Positions 53,922 to 63,713 of a DNA stretch of 64,000 bases are shown one piece after another; positions within the stretch are counted from its first letter, which is position 1; each line of letters begins with the position of its first letter. The translations under genes were made by a program, and so were the position numbers. The DNA is from Akkermansia muciniphila (lineage in GTDB: Bacteria > Verrucomicrobiota > Verrucomicrobiia > Verrucomicrobiales > Akkermansiaceae). The notes under the pieces are model-generated. The model was not told where the DNA came from. It searched no databases and saw nothing but the letters and a program-made list of their open reading frames with translations. The DNA lies in NCBI GenBank assembly GCA_945888515.1, contig CAMDAD010000009.1, positions 1-64,000 of the forward strand, read 5' to 3'.

Positions 53922-55148
53922 ATGAAATTCGCAGGATGGCTGATGGTATTGTCAGGGTGTGCGCAAATGCTGCATGCTCAATTGTTTGCCGATATTTCGA
54001 CTAACAATGGCACGTTTACGGTTCGATTGAATCACACGCAAACACCGCAGACAGTGGCTAATTTTGTCAGTCTCGCAGAGGGCAAGCGCTCTTTTGTGGA
54101 TTCTCGCGATGGTTCCGTGCGCAAGGGTCCCTTTTACAATGGCATAAAAGTTCATCGAACAGAAAACTCCCCTGGTTTTAAAATTTTGCAGGCTGGGTCA
54201 ATCAAAGGCGATGGCTCAGACGGGCCTGGATTTGAGATACGCGATGAAATCGTATCCGGTCTCACCCATCAACCTTATGTCATTTCCATGGCTCACAGCG
54301 GACCCAATACCAATGGCAGCCAATTTTTTGTAACTGGTAACACGGCTATCGCATCGCTCGATGGTCTTCATACGGTGTTTGGCGATATACCCGACAGCGG
54401 TAGCCGTGCTGTTGTTGATGCGATCATCAGTGCAGGCGCAAATAACACGACCATACAGTCGGTCATCATCAGGCCCGTTGGTTCTGCCGCGGTATCCTTT
54501 AACCCGCTCGCACAGGGCTTGCCAGAGGTTTTGCCTTGCAAGGGAAACCTCGTCGTTGCTGCAAATGGTGCGATCACATGGAATGTCAGTCAACCTAGCG
54601 GCGGTCTTCCCGCTTCTTGCATTTACAGTCTTCACGGGAGTCAGAACCTGCAGAATTGGAGTTACTACGGAAGACTGTATCGCAGTCAGGACAGCACCTC
54701 ACCAGTCACTTCAATCAATCTCGGCAATGCCACCTTGCCGAAATTGTTTTTTCAGATGTCGCAAGTGAACTACTTTCCCGCCTATTCTCCCACAGAACTG
54801 AACAACCGTGTATGCCTGATTGCCTTATCGACGGGCCTTTTAGAGTTTCAAATCAATAGCGCAGGCAACGGAGGAATCAGTTATTTTACAGAAAACACTA
54901 CGGGAGCGGTGACAGGCACGACCTTTCAGCTCTTACCGAATTTTTCCAGAATCAACCCCTACAGCTTCACTTTTGCGGTCAGCGCCATTCCCAGCGGTGT
55001 TTTTGGAACGAGTGTGCCCTACCAAGTCAAGTGCGGTTGTGACAGCGCTACACCCACACAAGTTGACGGACATTATCAATCGTTCTACTTCCACCCGGTC
55101 CTAGGCTGGTTGCAGGACGAACTGGGAGCAATGGCAATCGCGCGTTAA
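53922..55148 (+). CDS. secreted cyclophilin-type peptidyl-prolyl isomerase with extra C-terminal domain
   Basis: A 408-residue protein. Signal peptide of about 19 residues (MKFAGWLMVLSGCAQMLHA). Residues 20-195 form a cyclophilin: TPQTVANFVSLAEGK, FYNGIKVHRTENSPGF, AHSGPNTNGSQFFVT and LDGLHTVFGDI with the usual catalytic surroundings. The rest (200-408) is a beta-rich domain of Ser/Thr/Asn-rich strands with a CGCDSA segment, a family I cannot name. Start 53922 gives the signal; an upstream ATG at 53802 adds residues without support. Divergent from the DUF1549 gene. Confidence 0.88.
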   Translation: MKFAGWLMVLSGCAQMLHAQLFADISTNNGTFTVRLNHTQTPQTVANFVSLAEGKRSFVDSRDGSVRKGPFYNGIKVHRTENSPGFKILQAGSIKGDGSDGPGFEIRDEIVSGLTHQPYVISMAHSGPNTNGSQFFVTGNTAIASLDGLHTVFGDIPDSGSRAVVDAIISAGANNTTIQSVIIRPVGSAAVSFNPLAQGLPEVLPCKGNLVVAANGAITWNVSQPSGGLPASCIYSLHGSQNLQNWSYYGRLYRSQDSTSPVTSINLGNATLPKLFFQMSQVNYFPAYSPTELNNRVCLIALSTGLLEFQINSAGNGGISYFTENTTGAVTGTTFQLLPNFSRINPYSFTFAVSAIPSGVFGTSVPYQVKCGCDSATPTQVDGHYQSFYFHPVLGWLQDELGAMAIAR

Positions 55149-55300
55149 TCTGCCCCACTTAGGCAGCCCTGTCATCTTGAGCGGTAGCGGCCGCTGCCAA
55201 AAAAACTATCCTTTGGACACGCAATTATGGTTGCGATGCGGCGCAACTCCAGATTTACTTCCGTCCCCGCCACAAGCGGAATGCATTTCCCGACCGAATC

Positions 55301-56929
55301 ATGATTGAAAATCTTCGCAAATATCCCGGCGTCATCATCGCCGCTCTCGTTGCCGTTTTTGTTGGCTTCCTACTCATGGATTCCCAACGATTTTTCCGAC
55401 AAGGTGCTGCCGGCATATCGGTCGATAATGTCAGCTATGACTTCAATGAATTTCGTCGACTCGGTCCCAGCTCGCGCAAGCTCGGCGAGCAACTCGCATC
55501 GTATCAGGCGATGGAGATGTATAGTTTTGTCACCGCTCTGACAGATGCCAAGTCTGACTCTATCGATGCTGCGGAGAAGAGCTTTTTCGTAAACCGTCTG
55601 CTCTTGCAAAAAGCGGGCCGCGAGTTTGGCATTCAGCCTGGTGACGAGGAAATTCAGCAGTTCATCCGCGAGAGATCGGTTTTCGCGGATAGCGATCCCA
55701 CCAACCGCACCGTCAAAAAATTCAATCAGGAGAGCTACCAGAACTTCGTGATGAACGGGCTGGGCAAAAGCGGTCTGAGCGAAGCGGATCTTTTTCTTTT
55801 GGTGAAAGACTTTTTGACATACGAAAAGCTGCAAGAGCTTTTCGGTGGCTCCATTGATGTCAATCCCGAGGACGTCAAACGCAATTACCAGTCGCGGATG
55901 CAGAAAGTCTCCGCCACTTATATCACACTACCGCTTGCTGATTTTACTGCCAAACAGCAACCGAGCGAGGAGCAACTCAAGGAATTCTGGGAGATTCGCA
56001 AAGATAGCTACAAAACCGAGACACGTCGTAAGTTTTCTTATGCCATCGCGTCTCCAAAATATGAGCAAGGCGCCGAAAAAGCCCCAGAGCCGCCGAAAGC
56101 AGAAAAGGAAGGCGATCCCATTCCTGAGCCCAGTGCAGCGGACAAAGCGATTATGGAAAAACGTCGCAAGGCTGAGCTCGACATAGCTGGCAAGATGGAC
56201 GAGATGCTCGTGGCCATCGAAAACAGCAAAGGGGGCGAATTTGAAAACAAAGCCAAAGAATACGGATGGGAAATCCGCGTGACCGATCTTTTCACTGCGA
56301 CCACGCTACCGGAAGTTCTGAAGCCCATCACTTTGCGGAAAAACACCAAGACTCTCTCGGAATTGTTGTTCAACATGAAAACCACCACCGACCCGATTTC
56401 CCAATTTACCTCTGCCATTGAAGTGGGTGAAGCAGATTGGTTCATCGCACGTCTCGACGCGGAGGAAGAGTCTCGTGTGAAAACTTACGAGGAAGCAAAA
56501 GAGGAAGTTACCAAACAATGGGTTCAAGAAAAAGGGAAAGAGGCCCTGAAGGTCGCGGCTGAGGAAACTAAGAAAAAGCTCGAAGAAGCGATCAAAGGAG
56601 GGAAATCCTTCGCAGATGCTGCGAAAGATGCTGGATTGACAACGAAGAGCTTAGCTCCCGTGGCGAGCGGCGTTACCCCCACCGGACAATCGGAAGCTCC
56701 CTCGATCTTTTCCGCAGCTCAGTATCTCACTCCGGGTAGCCTAACGGAAGTCATCCATACAGAGAATGCTGACATCATTGCCATCGTCGACAAACGCGAA
56801 ATTGAAAAAAACCCTAATTTCGAAATGACGGTGATGAGTGGAATGGATCAATACAAAAACCAGATGCGTGTTGTCGCCTTCCAGTCATGGTTGGCCGAGC
56901 AAAATGCTACTACCAAAGTTTCCGAATAA
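55301..56929 (+). CDS. PpiD/SurA-like membrane-anchored chaperone
   Basis: A 542-residue protein. A transmembrane anchor (IIAALVAVFVGFLLMDS, about residues 11-27) is followed by a SurA_N-type helical domain (60-190: FVNRLLLQKAGREFGIQPGDEE) and a long C-terminal helical region. The parvulin isomerase motif cannot be recognised in the middle segment (about 220-400), which contains charged, Pro-rich insertions, so it probably acts as a chaperone rather than an isomerase. It follows the cyclophilin by 152 bases, and a TPR gene after 9 bases. Confidence 0.8.
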   Translation: MIENLRKYPGVIIAALVAVFVGFLLMDSQRFFRQGAAGISVDNVSYDFNEFRRLGPSSRKLGEQLASYQAMEMYSFVTALTDAKSDSIDAAEKSFFVNRLLLQKAGREFGIQPGDEEIQQFIRERSVFADSDPTNRTVKKFNQESYQNFVMNGLGKSGLSEADLFLLVKDFLTYEKLQELFGGSIDVNPEDVKRNYQSRMQKVSATYITLPLADFTAKQQPSEEQLKEFWEIRKDSYKTETRRKFSYAIASPKYEQGAEKAPEPPKAEKEGDPIPEPSAADKAIMEKRRKAELDIAGKMDEMLVAIENSKGGEFENKAKEYGWEIRVTDLFTATTLPEVLKPITLRKNTKTLSELLFNMKTTTDPISQFTSAIEVGEADWFIARLDAEEESRVKTYEEAKEEVTKQWVQEKGKEALKVAAEETKKKLEEAIKGGKSFADAAKDAGLTTKSLAPVASGVTPTGQSEAPSIFSAAQYLTPGSLTEVIHTENADIIAIVDKREIEKNPNFEMTVMSGMDQYKNQMRVVAFQSWLAEQNATTKVSE

Positions 56930-56938
56930 ATCATCGCC

Positions 56939-57271
56939 GTGTCTGACAGTGCTGAACTCTTCGATGATGCCAACGGTCACCTTGCCGTTGGCGAACTGGA
57001 AGAGGCAGTTGCGCTCTACAGGCAATGCGTAGCGATGGAACCCGGGTTTTTCGATGCTTGGCACGCACTTGGCATGAGTCTTCTCAAACTGGGACATGTA
57101 AAAGAAGCGATTGGTTGCGGACTTCAGGCTACGACTCTCCGACCCAACGACCTTCTCGCCTGGACGGCCCTTTCTCAAATGTATGTTCGAGATGGCCAGA
57201 TCGCCGAGGCGGAATCAGCCAAAGGCAACGCCCGCATTCTCTCCCTCGGTGGCAAAGTTTTGCGCGACTGA
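56939..57271 (+). CDS. small tetratricopeptide-repeat protein
   Basis: A 110-residue protein beginning with GTG. Three TPR-like helical pairs can be aligned: LAVGELEEAVALYRQCVAME, WHALGMSLLKLGHVKEAIGC and AWTALSQMYVRDGQIAEAES, with typical W/L, G, Y and A positions. TPRs mediate protein contacts; no partner is evident, though the preceding PpiD-like gene is 9 bases upstream and likely cotranscribed. Confidence 0.85.
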   Translation: MSDSAELFDDANGHLAVGELEEAVALYRQCVAMEPGFFDAWHALGMSLLKLGHVKEAIGCGLQATTLRPNDLLAWTALSQMYVRDGQIAEAESAKGNARILSLGGKVLRD

Positions 57272-57324
57272 CAACAAGCACTTCGCTAGCACACAATTTG
57301 CTTGTCGAATCGTGACCCGAGGCA

Positions 57325-58650
57325 ATGATGATCAAAGAATTTATGCAAACAAAAGCCCTGCAATTGCTTCGTTTTCTCGCTCCTACGGTGATTGTATTGA
57401 TCCAAGGGAGTTGCAAACCGAAAGCCACTCCACAGCCACAGATCGAATCACCCGCAGTCCAATCGCCTCCCGAAAAGAATGCCATTCCCGTGACTGTTTC
57501 TCTCAATGGTATGATGCGCGGTGGGAAACCGTATTTCGTGCAAGGTGTCGGCGGAGATAAAAAACTCCCGGCACTCGCCGCGCGGGGCGCCAATTCCATC
57601 CGCACTTGGTCGACTAATGGACTAGATGCCATTCTCGACGAGGCTCATTCGCTCGACCTTACCGTAAGCGCCGGTATTTGGTTGGAAAACGAGTGCAGTT
57701 GGTTCTCCTATAAAAACCCTCAGCATTGCGCCAAGCAAGTCGAGCGCGTGCGCAAGGAAATCACCACCTATCGCAACCATCCAGCTTTGCTCGCATGGGG
57801 CATCGGTAATGAAGCGGAAGGTGATGGGACAAACACCGCCTACTGGCAGCAGTTAGACCGTCTCGCCCTACTCGCGAAAGAAATCGATCCCTCACACCCG
57901 ACTTTCACCGCAGTCGCAGGACTGAATCCCGCCAAGACCAAAGGATTGATGGAGCATACGCCGCATCTCGACTTCGTTGGTATCAATACCTACGGTGGCG
58001 TTTTCGGCTTGCGCAAGCATTTGAAAAACGTGGGCTGGGATCGCCCTTGGTTGCTCACCGAATGGGGACCGCAGGGATTTTGGGAAAGCAAAAAATCAGC
58101 CAATGGCAGCCCTCTCGAACAAACCAGCTCGGAGAAAGCTGCGATGATGCGCCGTGCCTATGAAGCTGCCATATCTCGCGAAGGAGGCTGCCTAGGAAAC
58201 TACGCATTTGTTTGGGGATGGAAATTCGAATCGACCGCAACTTGGTTCGGCCTCTTCACCCACGAGGGTGATACCACGGCTTGCGTTGATACTCTGGAGG
58301 AAATATGGACAGGAGAAAAACCCAGCAATCAAGCACCGGCGATCGAGCCCATCCGTGGCCTCCCCTCCGCCACCGTAACTCCTGGTCAGAAATGGCAGAG
58401 CAGCGTCAATGCGAGCGATCCCGATCAAGATGCGCTCACGTGGCACTGGGCGGTATTACCCGAGTTGCAAGGCCACCAGAACAACGGTCGCAAGGTGCCG
58501 GAGCCTATCCCCGGCACCATATCGGATCCCAGCGCCGCCACTGCCTCGATTACAGCACCGACAAAACCCGGCTTCTATCGCCTTTATGTATGGGTTAAAG
58601 ACGGAAAAGGACATGCGGCCACCGCAAACGCTCCCATAGAGGTGCGGTGA
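57325..58650 (+). CDS. glycoside-hydrolase-like lipoprotein (GH2/GH5-type barrel)
   Basis: A 441-residue exported protein with lipobox VLIQGSC (Cys30). The TIM barrel (residues 55-330) has the pair of acidic residues expected of retaining clan A enzymes: acid/base in AWGIGNEAEGDG and candidate nucleophile in LLTEWGPQGFWE. A C-terminal Ig-like/cadherin-type module (residues 345-441) contains DPDQDALTWHW and PGFYRLYVWVKDGKGH. It would act on a polysaccharide or glycan on the outer surface; specificity unknown. The start could be 57325 or 57343. Confidence 0.8.
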   Translation: MMIKEFMQTKALQLLRFLAPTVIVLIQGSCKPKATPQPQIESPAVQSPPEKNAIPVTVSLNGMMRGGKPYFVQGVGGDKKLPALAARGANSIRTWSTNGLDAILDEAHSLDLTVSAGIWLENECSWFSYKNPQHCAKQVERVRKEITTYRNHPALLAWGIGNEAEGDGTNTAYWQQLDRLALLAKEIDPSHPTFTAVAGLNPAKTKGLMEHTPHLDFVGINTYGGVFGLRKHLKNVGWDRPWLLTEWGPQGFWESKKSANGSPLEQTSSEKAAMMRRAYEAAISREGGCLGNYAFVWGWKFESTATWFGLFTHEGDTTACVDTLEEIWTGEKPSNQAPAIEPIRGLPSATVTPGQKWQSSVNASDPDQDALTWHWAVLPELQGHQNNGRKVPEPIPGTISDPSAATASITAPTKPGFYRLYVWVKDGKGHAATANAPIEVR

Positions 58651-58843
58651 TTTTTTCGCGGAATCATACGCATTTATTGCTGTATAAAAGATGAGTCATC
58701 CTACTTTAGTCATAAGTAATTTACGATGCCCAGAGATCATCGGGGACAGAGAGAATGCCCTAGCCACAAGCGACGGACACGAGGCGAAGCCATGATCTGT
58801 GCGCGCCACACCGGGTTATGCTCTTTGTGGGAAATGACTCGCC

Positions 58844-59272
58844 TCAAGACTCGTCTGATCCGATCAGAGAAACCACCACTTGCCGCACATGAGGCGCATG
58901 ACGGTGTTCAAAGAGGAACAGGCCTTGCCAAGTGCCAAGGGCCATGCGCCCTTGCATAATGGGGATGACCTCACTCGTCCGCGTGAGTGCCGTGCGAATG
59001 TGACTGGGCATGTCATCTGGTCCCTCGTAGGTATGAGTGAACCAAGGTGTATTTTCTGGGACAAGACGATCGAAAAATTCCTCCAGATCCTTTCGCGCTT
59101 CGGGATCGGCATTTTCCATGATGACCAGACTCGCGCTGGTGTGGCGCACCATCACGGTCACCTGACCTTCGAGGATACCGCTACGATCGATCAACGACGC
59201 TACTTGGCGCGTGATTTCATAAGTTCCCTTGCCACGTGTAGCGATATCAATGGAATGGTTTTCAATCTTCAT
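58844..59272 (-). CDS. YjbQ-family protein (UPF0047)
   Basis: A 142-residue protein of the YjbQ family. Conserved features seen are RHTSASLVIMEN, GPDDMPSHIRTAL, GRMALGTWQGLFLFEHR and a closing VVSLIG strand. E. coli YjbQ has thiamine phosphate synthase side activity, but the cellular role of the family is not settled. It begins 11 bases inside the end of the upstream oxidoreductase gene, so the two are translationally linked. Confidence 0.93.
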   Translation of the reverse strand: MKIENHSIDIATRGKGTYEITRQVASLIDRSGILEGQVTVMVRHTSASLVIMENADPEARKDLEEFFDRLVPENTPWFTHTYEGPDDMPSHIRTALTRTSEVIPIMQGRMALGTWQGLFLFEHRHAPHVRQVVVSLIGSDES

Positions 59273-60272
59273 GTCCGCTCACACTCATAACAATTTTCCC
59301 CACGGATCTTCCCGATTCTAACAATTCGTGAGCTTTTCGCAAACTCTCACAAGACAATTCTCCCAGATGGGTCGTCATGGTGTTACGCAAGATTCCGGCG
59401 TCAAACCACTCACTTGCCTGATGCAAAATCTCTCCCTGCCGCTCCATGTCGTGCGTTTGAAACTTCGCACGAGAAAACATAAACTCCCAGTGAATCGACA
59501 CACACTTGGCCTTGAGAGGATCACCCAGTCGAAGGTTCGTTTTTGGCTCTACAATCAATAAATACTCACCAAATGGCGCAATCAAATCTCCCATCATGTC
59601 CCAGTAGGTGTCTGTGCTGACAAAATTTGCGATGGCATTTACGGAAGAAAATCCGAGTGCGTTGCATTGTGCGATGATGTCATCGCGGTGATCGATGACG
59701 GCATCGGCTCCGAGATCGCGGCACCACTGGGCGGTCTCAGTGCGCGAGGCCGTGGCAATAACAAAGCATCCAGCTTGCTTGGCGAGTTGGATGGCGATGG
59801 AGCCTACACCGCCCGCGCCGCCTATGATTAGAAGCGTGCGACCCTCCTGCAAATTCATGCGTTCGAATCCCTCCCATGCTGTCAACGTCGTCAGAGGCAT
59901 GGCAGCCGCTTCCTCGAAACTCAAGCGCTGCGGCTTGTGCGCTACCAAGCGAGCATCGACGCACTGATACTGGGCATTGCAGCCGGGGCGAGTGATATCG
60001 CCGGCATAGTAGACCCTATCACCCACGCGAAAACGCGTCACAGCCTCGCCTGTCTGCACAATTTCGCCACTGGCATCCCATCCGAGAATGCGCGGTGTCC
60101 CGAGAAGATCGAGCTGCATCGCGCGCACTTTCGTATCCACCGGGTTGACTCCTACGGCTCTCACTTTCACCAACACATCATGCGGGCCGGGCTGAGGGAC
60201 ATCGCATGAAAAGGCAGTAAAACAATTCGGGTCCGACACTGACACCCACTTTTGAATTCCCCACGCTCTCAT
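59262..60272 (-). CDS. zinc-independent MDR-family oxidoreductase (quinone reductase-like)
   Basis: A 336-residue medium-chain dehydrogenase/reductase. GroES-like N-terminal domain (VRAVGVNPVDTKVR, ILGWDASGEIV) is followed by the Rossmann domain with IIGGAGGVGSIAIQLAKQ (A-x-x-G-x-G-x-x-G pattern) and LGADAVIDHR. The cysteines for catalytic and structural zinc are absent, placing it with NADPH:quinone reductase/ZADH-type proteins that reduce quinones or enones. It precedes yjbQ with an 11-base overlap. Confidence 0.88.
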   Translation of the reverse strand: MRAWGIQKWVSVSDPNCFTAFSCDVPQPGPHDVLVKVRAVGVNPVDTKVRAMQLDLLGTPRILGWDASGEIVQTGEAVTRFRVGDRVYYAGDITRPGCNAQYQCVDARLVAHKPQRLSFEEAAAMPLTTLTAWEGFERMNLQEGRTLLIIGGAGGVGSIAIQLAKQAGCFVIATASRTETAQWCRDLGADAVIDHRDDIIAQCNALGFSSVNAIANFVSTDTYWDMMGDLIAPFGEYLLIVEPKTNLRLGDPLKAKCVSIHWEFMFSRAKFQTHDMERQGEILHQASEWFDAGILRNTMTTHLGELSCESLRKAHELLESGRSVGKIVMSVSGHED

Positions 60273-60483
60273 CGCTTTCCATCATTCACAGGATCATGCA
60301 GCAAGCAACCGAATTTTCGCAACAGGAAGCTCCACTGTTAGGTGGTAGGCAGAGGGAATTTTCTTGGCAAGGCACTTTCATCTGTCACATTTGAACCGCT
60401 TGAGCGCATGACTCCGCAACTGGTAATAGCAGCACTTTTTCTCACAAAAATCTCATCACTCACAGATCCAACCCGACTTTAGA

Positions 60484-61545
60484 ATGACAACCAGACAATC
60501 ATACGGGACGATGCCCGACGGTCATGATGTGAGCCTTTTCACTATCCGCAATTCCCGCGGCATGACAGCGCGGGTGAGCGAATTTGGCGCCGTGTTGGTT
60601 TCCTTGGAAATGCCGGATCGCAACGGCCAAGTCGCCGATCTCACGCTGGGCTACGACTCCTTAGAGGGCTGGTCGACGGATAACGCCTATCTTGGCGCGA
60701 CGGTCGGACGCTTTGGAAATCGGATCAAGGACGGGACATTTTCGCTCGATGGGAAAACCTATCAACTCGCGACCAACAACACGCCCGGGGGCATTCCTTG
60801 TCATCTTCATGGCGGCTTGAAGGGCTTCGATAAAGTCTTGTGGAAAGGAGAAGCACGCGAAAATTCCGTCATCTTCCGCTATCTGTCCCGCGATGGCGAA
60901 GAAGGCTATCTAGGAAATCTCGATGTCACTGTCACCTACACTCTCACCGAGGAAAATGAACTGCTGTGGGAGGCCAAGGCCGTGACCGATGCGCCCACCA
61001 TCGTCAATCTGGTGCATCACACGTATTGGAATCTTTCGGGCGATCCGCGCCAGTCGATCAACGATCACCTGCTGCAGATCCACGCCGATCATTTTCTGCC
61101 CACCGATGCAGGGCTGATCCCCACTGGTCAGCTCGCCGCCGTGGCAGATACACCTCTTGACTTCACCAGCCCGCGACTCATTGGCGAGCGAGTTGAGGAA
61201 GATTATGAGGCATTGCATCTCGCTGGTGGTTACGATCACTGCTGGGTGCTGCGCCCTACCGAAGGCCTGCGACTCGCTGCTTCTCTAACACATCCTTCGT
61301 CCGGCAGGAAAATGGAAGTCTTCACCGATCAGCCCGCCATACAATTCTACGGCGGAAATTTCCTCGATGGCACCATCATGGGCAAGCTCGGTCACTCCTA
61401 TGCTCACCGCACCGGTCTGTGCCTGGAGACGGAAAACTTTCCCGATGCGCCCAATCAGCCCTCCTTTCCCAGCGCCATACTGCGTCCGGGAGAAGTCTAT
61501 CAACACAAAATGATCCATCGTTTCACCACCGAACCCACAGTCTAA
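60484..61545 (+). CDS. galM: aldose 1-epimerase (mutarotase)
   Basis: Interconverts alpha and beta anomers of hexoses. The 353 residues match the family: GATVGRFGNRIKDG with the substrate Asn/Arg, HLHGGLKGFDKVLW with the first catalytic His, NLVHHTYWNLSG with the second His, GYDHCWVL with the Asp, and LCLETENFPDAPNQPSFPS with the general base Glu. Length typical. The sodium/solute symporter gene starts 11 bases after the stop, so the pair probably functions in uptake and entry of a sugar such as galactose. Confidence 0.95.
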   Translation: MTTRQSYGTMPDGHDVSLFTIRNSRGMTARVSEFGAVLVSLEMPDRNGQVADLTLGYDSLEGWSTDNAYLGATVGRFGNRIKDGTFSLDGKTYQLATNNTPGGIPCHLHGGLKGFDKVLWKGEARENSVIFRYLSRDGEEGYLGNLDVTVTYTLTEENELLWEAKAVTDAPTIVNLVHHTYWNLSGDPRQSINDHLLQIHADHFLPTDAGLIPTGQLAAVADTPLDFTSPRLIGERVEEDYEALHLAGGYDHCWVLRPTEGLRLAASLTHPSSGRKMEVFTDQPAIQFYGGNFLDGTIMGKLGHSYAHRTGLCLETENFPDAPNQPSFPSAILRPGEVYQHKMIHRFTTEPTV

Positions 61546-61555
61546 ATCCACCATC

Positions 61556-63592
61556 ATGTATCTACCGTTCACTCTACTCGCCGCCACGGAATCAGGAAGC
61601 CAGACCATGAGCTCTTTGGACATCGTTCTTTTCCTCGTCGCGGTCATTGGCGTCATCGCATTCGGCATTCGCCAGGGGAATAAGGAAAACTCCGATGCAC
61701 CGCAATCCGGCGGTGCCAGTTCCTACTTCCTCGCCGGGCGTGGACTGACCTGGTGGTTGGTGGGCTTTTCGTTGATCGCAGCCAATATCTCGACCGAGCA
61801 GTTTGTCGGCATGTCCGGCAAGGCCGCCGACTGGCTGGGCATGGCGATTGCCTCCTATGAATGGATGGCCGCGGTGACACTGGTGGTGACGGCATTCGTG
61901 TTCCTGCCCAAATTGCTGCGCTGCGGCATCTACACGATTCCCGAATTTTTAGAATACCGCTACGGTGTGCTCTCTCGCTCGGTGATGGCGGTCAGCACTT
62001 TGGTGATTCTCGTGGGAGTGCCCACGGCATCGGTGATTTACTCGGGAGCCAAGGTGGTCTCGGTGTTTTTCCACGACATCTCGCTGCTAGGCTTGGACTT
62101 CGGTTCGATCACAGTAGGCTGCTGGGTCATCGGCATCTGCGCGGCGGTGTATGTGTTCGTTGGCGGTCTCAAGGCCTGCGCATGGACCGACCTGATCTGG
62201 GGCGCGGCTCTGATTGTCGGTGGTGCCGTGGTGATGTTTCTCGCATTCGGGGCGATGAAGAATGCCAACCCCGATGAACTGATTCTGACCAAGGTCGAAA
62301 ACTCCACCGCCACCGTCGCCGACCTGAAAGACGCCGGCGCCTACGAGCGCTTCATGCTCTTGAACGATGGCAAGGACGGGGAGGCTGAGGCCATGGCTGG
62401 TGAAAACCTTTCCGGCGGCAAACTGCACATGAAACGCCCCATCACCGATCCGGAAATCCCCTGGACGGCACTGATGCTCGGCCTGTGGATTCCGAACTTT
62501 TTCTACTGGGGTCTGAACCAGTACATCGTCCAGCGCACGTTGGGATCGAAATCCTTGGCAGAGGGACAAAAGGGCATTGTCTTCGCGGCAGCCTTGAAGC
62601 TGATCATTCCCTTCATCGTGGTGATCCCGGGCGTTCTCTGTTTCAATCTCTATCGCAATGACCTTGCCGCCGAGGCGATCAAGAAAAACTCCGTTGCCAT
62701 CGAGGCGATCACTGCCGGAACGCAAACGGTGTATCCCTTCGCAGAAGACTTCGCCAAGACCTCTCCGGAGCAGGCACGAATGGTTCATGCGCACAACGCC
62801 AGAGTCGCCGGTGTGACAACAGAGCTGCCCGCCGACGTGTCCGCCGCGGCACTGAGTGAAGCGAACCGGACCATTCTCGCCTCCACCAAGGCGGCTGTCG
62901 GTAGCAAACTGATCGGCTACGATTACGATGCCGCTTTCCCGATTCTTCTGCGCAACCTCATGAAACCTGGCATCACCTGGTTCGTGCTCGCCGCGATTTT
63001 CGGCGCCGTGGTGTCGTCTCTGGCATCGATGCTCAACTCCGCCGCCACCATCGCGACGATGGACATCTATCAGAAAATGAACAAGGGCGCGTCGGAAACG
63101 CAGTTGGTCAACGCCGGCAAGGCCTTCACGGTGCTTTTCGTTCTGATCGCCTGCGTGATTGCGCCTTTTCTGGGCAATCCGGCCTTCGGTGGCATTTTCA
63201 CGGTGATCCAGGAGTTCCAGGGCTTCATCAGCCCCGGCATTCTGGCAGTGTTCCTCTTCGGCTTCCTCGCACCTCGCACGCCCCGCTACTTCGGCTGGGT
63301 CGGCATCCTGGTCAATATCGTCCTCTATGGCAGCATCAAGTGGTGGATTGGCCCCATGCTCTGCGCGCAAGGACTGTGGTTTTCGAATGAAATTTCATTC
63401 CTCGACCGCATGAGCCTTTGCTTCCTGACCGTGATCCTCATCGGCATCGTGCTAAACTTCGCCAATCCGCTGAAAACACCTGCCATATTGCCGGTGTCGG
63501 ATGTGGTTGCTCTTGAATCTTCGAAGACCGCCAAGATCGTAGGCGCAGGAGTGATCGTGGCGATGCTGGTGATGTATGTGATTTTCTGGTAA
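61556..63592 (+). CDS. sodium/solute symporter (SSS family)
   Basis: A 678-residue transporter with about fourteen helices. SSS marks are SYFLAGRGLTWWLVGFSLIAANISTEQFVG at the first helices, IYTIPEFLEYRYG, and FGAVVSSLASMLNSAATIATMDIY. Sodium-site Ser/Thr and Asn are retained. Hydrophilic insertions at about residues 240-300 (ENSTATVADLKDAGAYERFM) and 390-450 (DFAKTSPEQARMVHAHNARV) are larger than in vSGLT. Its start could also be 61607 (MSSLDIVLF). Together with galM it suggests sodium-driven hexose uptake. Confidence 0.93.
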   Translation: MYLPFTLLAATESGSQTMSSLDIVLFLVAVIGVIAFGIRQGNKENSDAPQSGGASSYFLAGRGLTWWLVGFSLIAANISTEQFVGMSGKAADWLGMAIASYEWMAAVTLVVTAFVFLPKLLRCGIYTIPEFLEYRYGVLSRSVMAVSTLVILVGVPTASVIYSGAKVVSVFFHDISLLGLDFGSITVGCWVIGICAAVYVFVGGLKACAWTDLIWGAALIVGGAVVMFLAFGAMKNANPDELILTKVENSTATVADLKDAGAYERFMLLNDGKDGEAEAMAGENLSGGKLHMKRPITDPEIPWTALMLGLWIPNFFYWGLNQYIVQRTLGSKSLAEGQKGIVFAAALKLIIPFIVVIPGVLCFNLYRNDLAAEAIKKNSVAIEAITAGTQTVYPFAEDFAKTSPEQARMVHAHNARVAGVTTELPADVSAAALSEANRTILASTKAAVGSKLIGYDYDAAFPILLRNLMKPGITWFVLAAIFGAVVSSLASMLNSAATIATMDIYQKMNKGASETQLVNAGKAFTVLFVLIACVIAPFLGNPAFGGIFTVIQEFQGFISPGILAVFLFGFLAPRTPRYFGWVGILVNIVLYGSIKWWIGPMLCAQGLWFSNEISFLDRMSLCFLTVILIGIVLNFANPLKTPAILPVSDVVALESSKTAKIVGAGVIVAMLVMYVIFW

Positions 63593-63713
63593 GTCCGCCC
63601 TGACTCAGGCATACCATGGTCACGAACTGGCGCGGCGGCAGTGCGATTCCTTTGCATTCCGCGCTTGCACTGGCGAGTTGTCTGCCGTATCCATTGCTTA
63701 ACTTTTCCTAACT

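Noticed and set aside
55162-55198. GGCAGC/GCTGCC hairpin after the cyclophilin gene
   Set aside because: Followed by A-run rather than T-run on the plus strand and has a 25-base loop, so it is not a convincing terminator.
58726-58959. 77-codon plus-strand ORF overlapping the end of yjbQ
   Set aside because: Composition is unlike its neighbours and it overlaps a well-supported gene on the other strand.
62087-63370. Long minus-strand ORF of 427 codons antisense to the symporter gene
   Set aside because: Rich in His, Asp, Gly and Arg, typical for an antisense shadow of a membrane protein gene in GC-rich codons.
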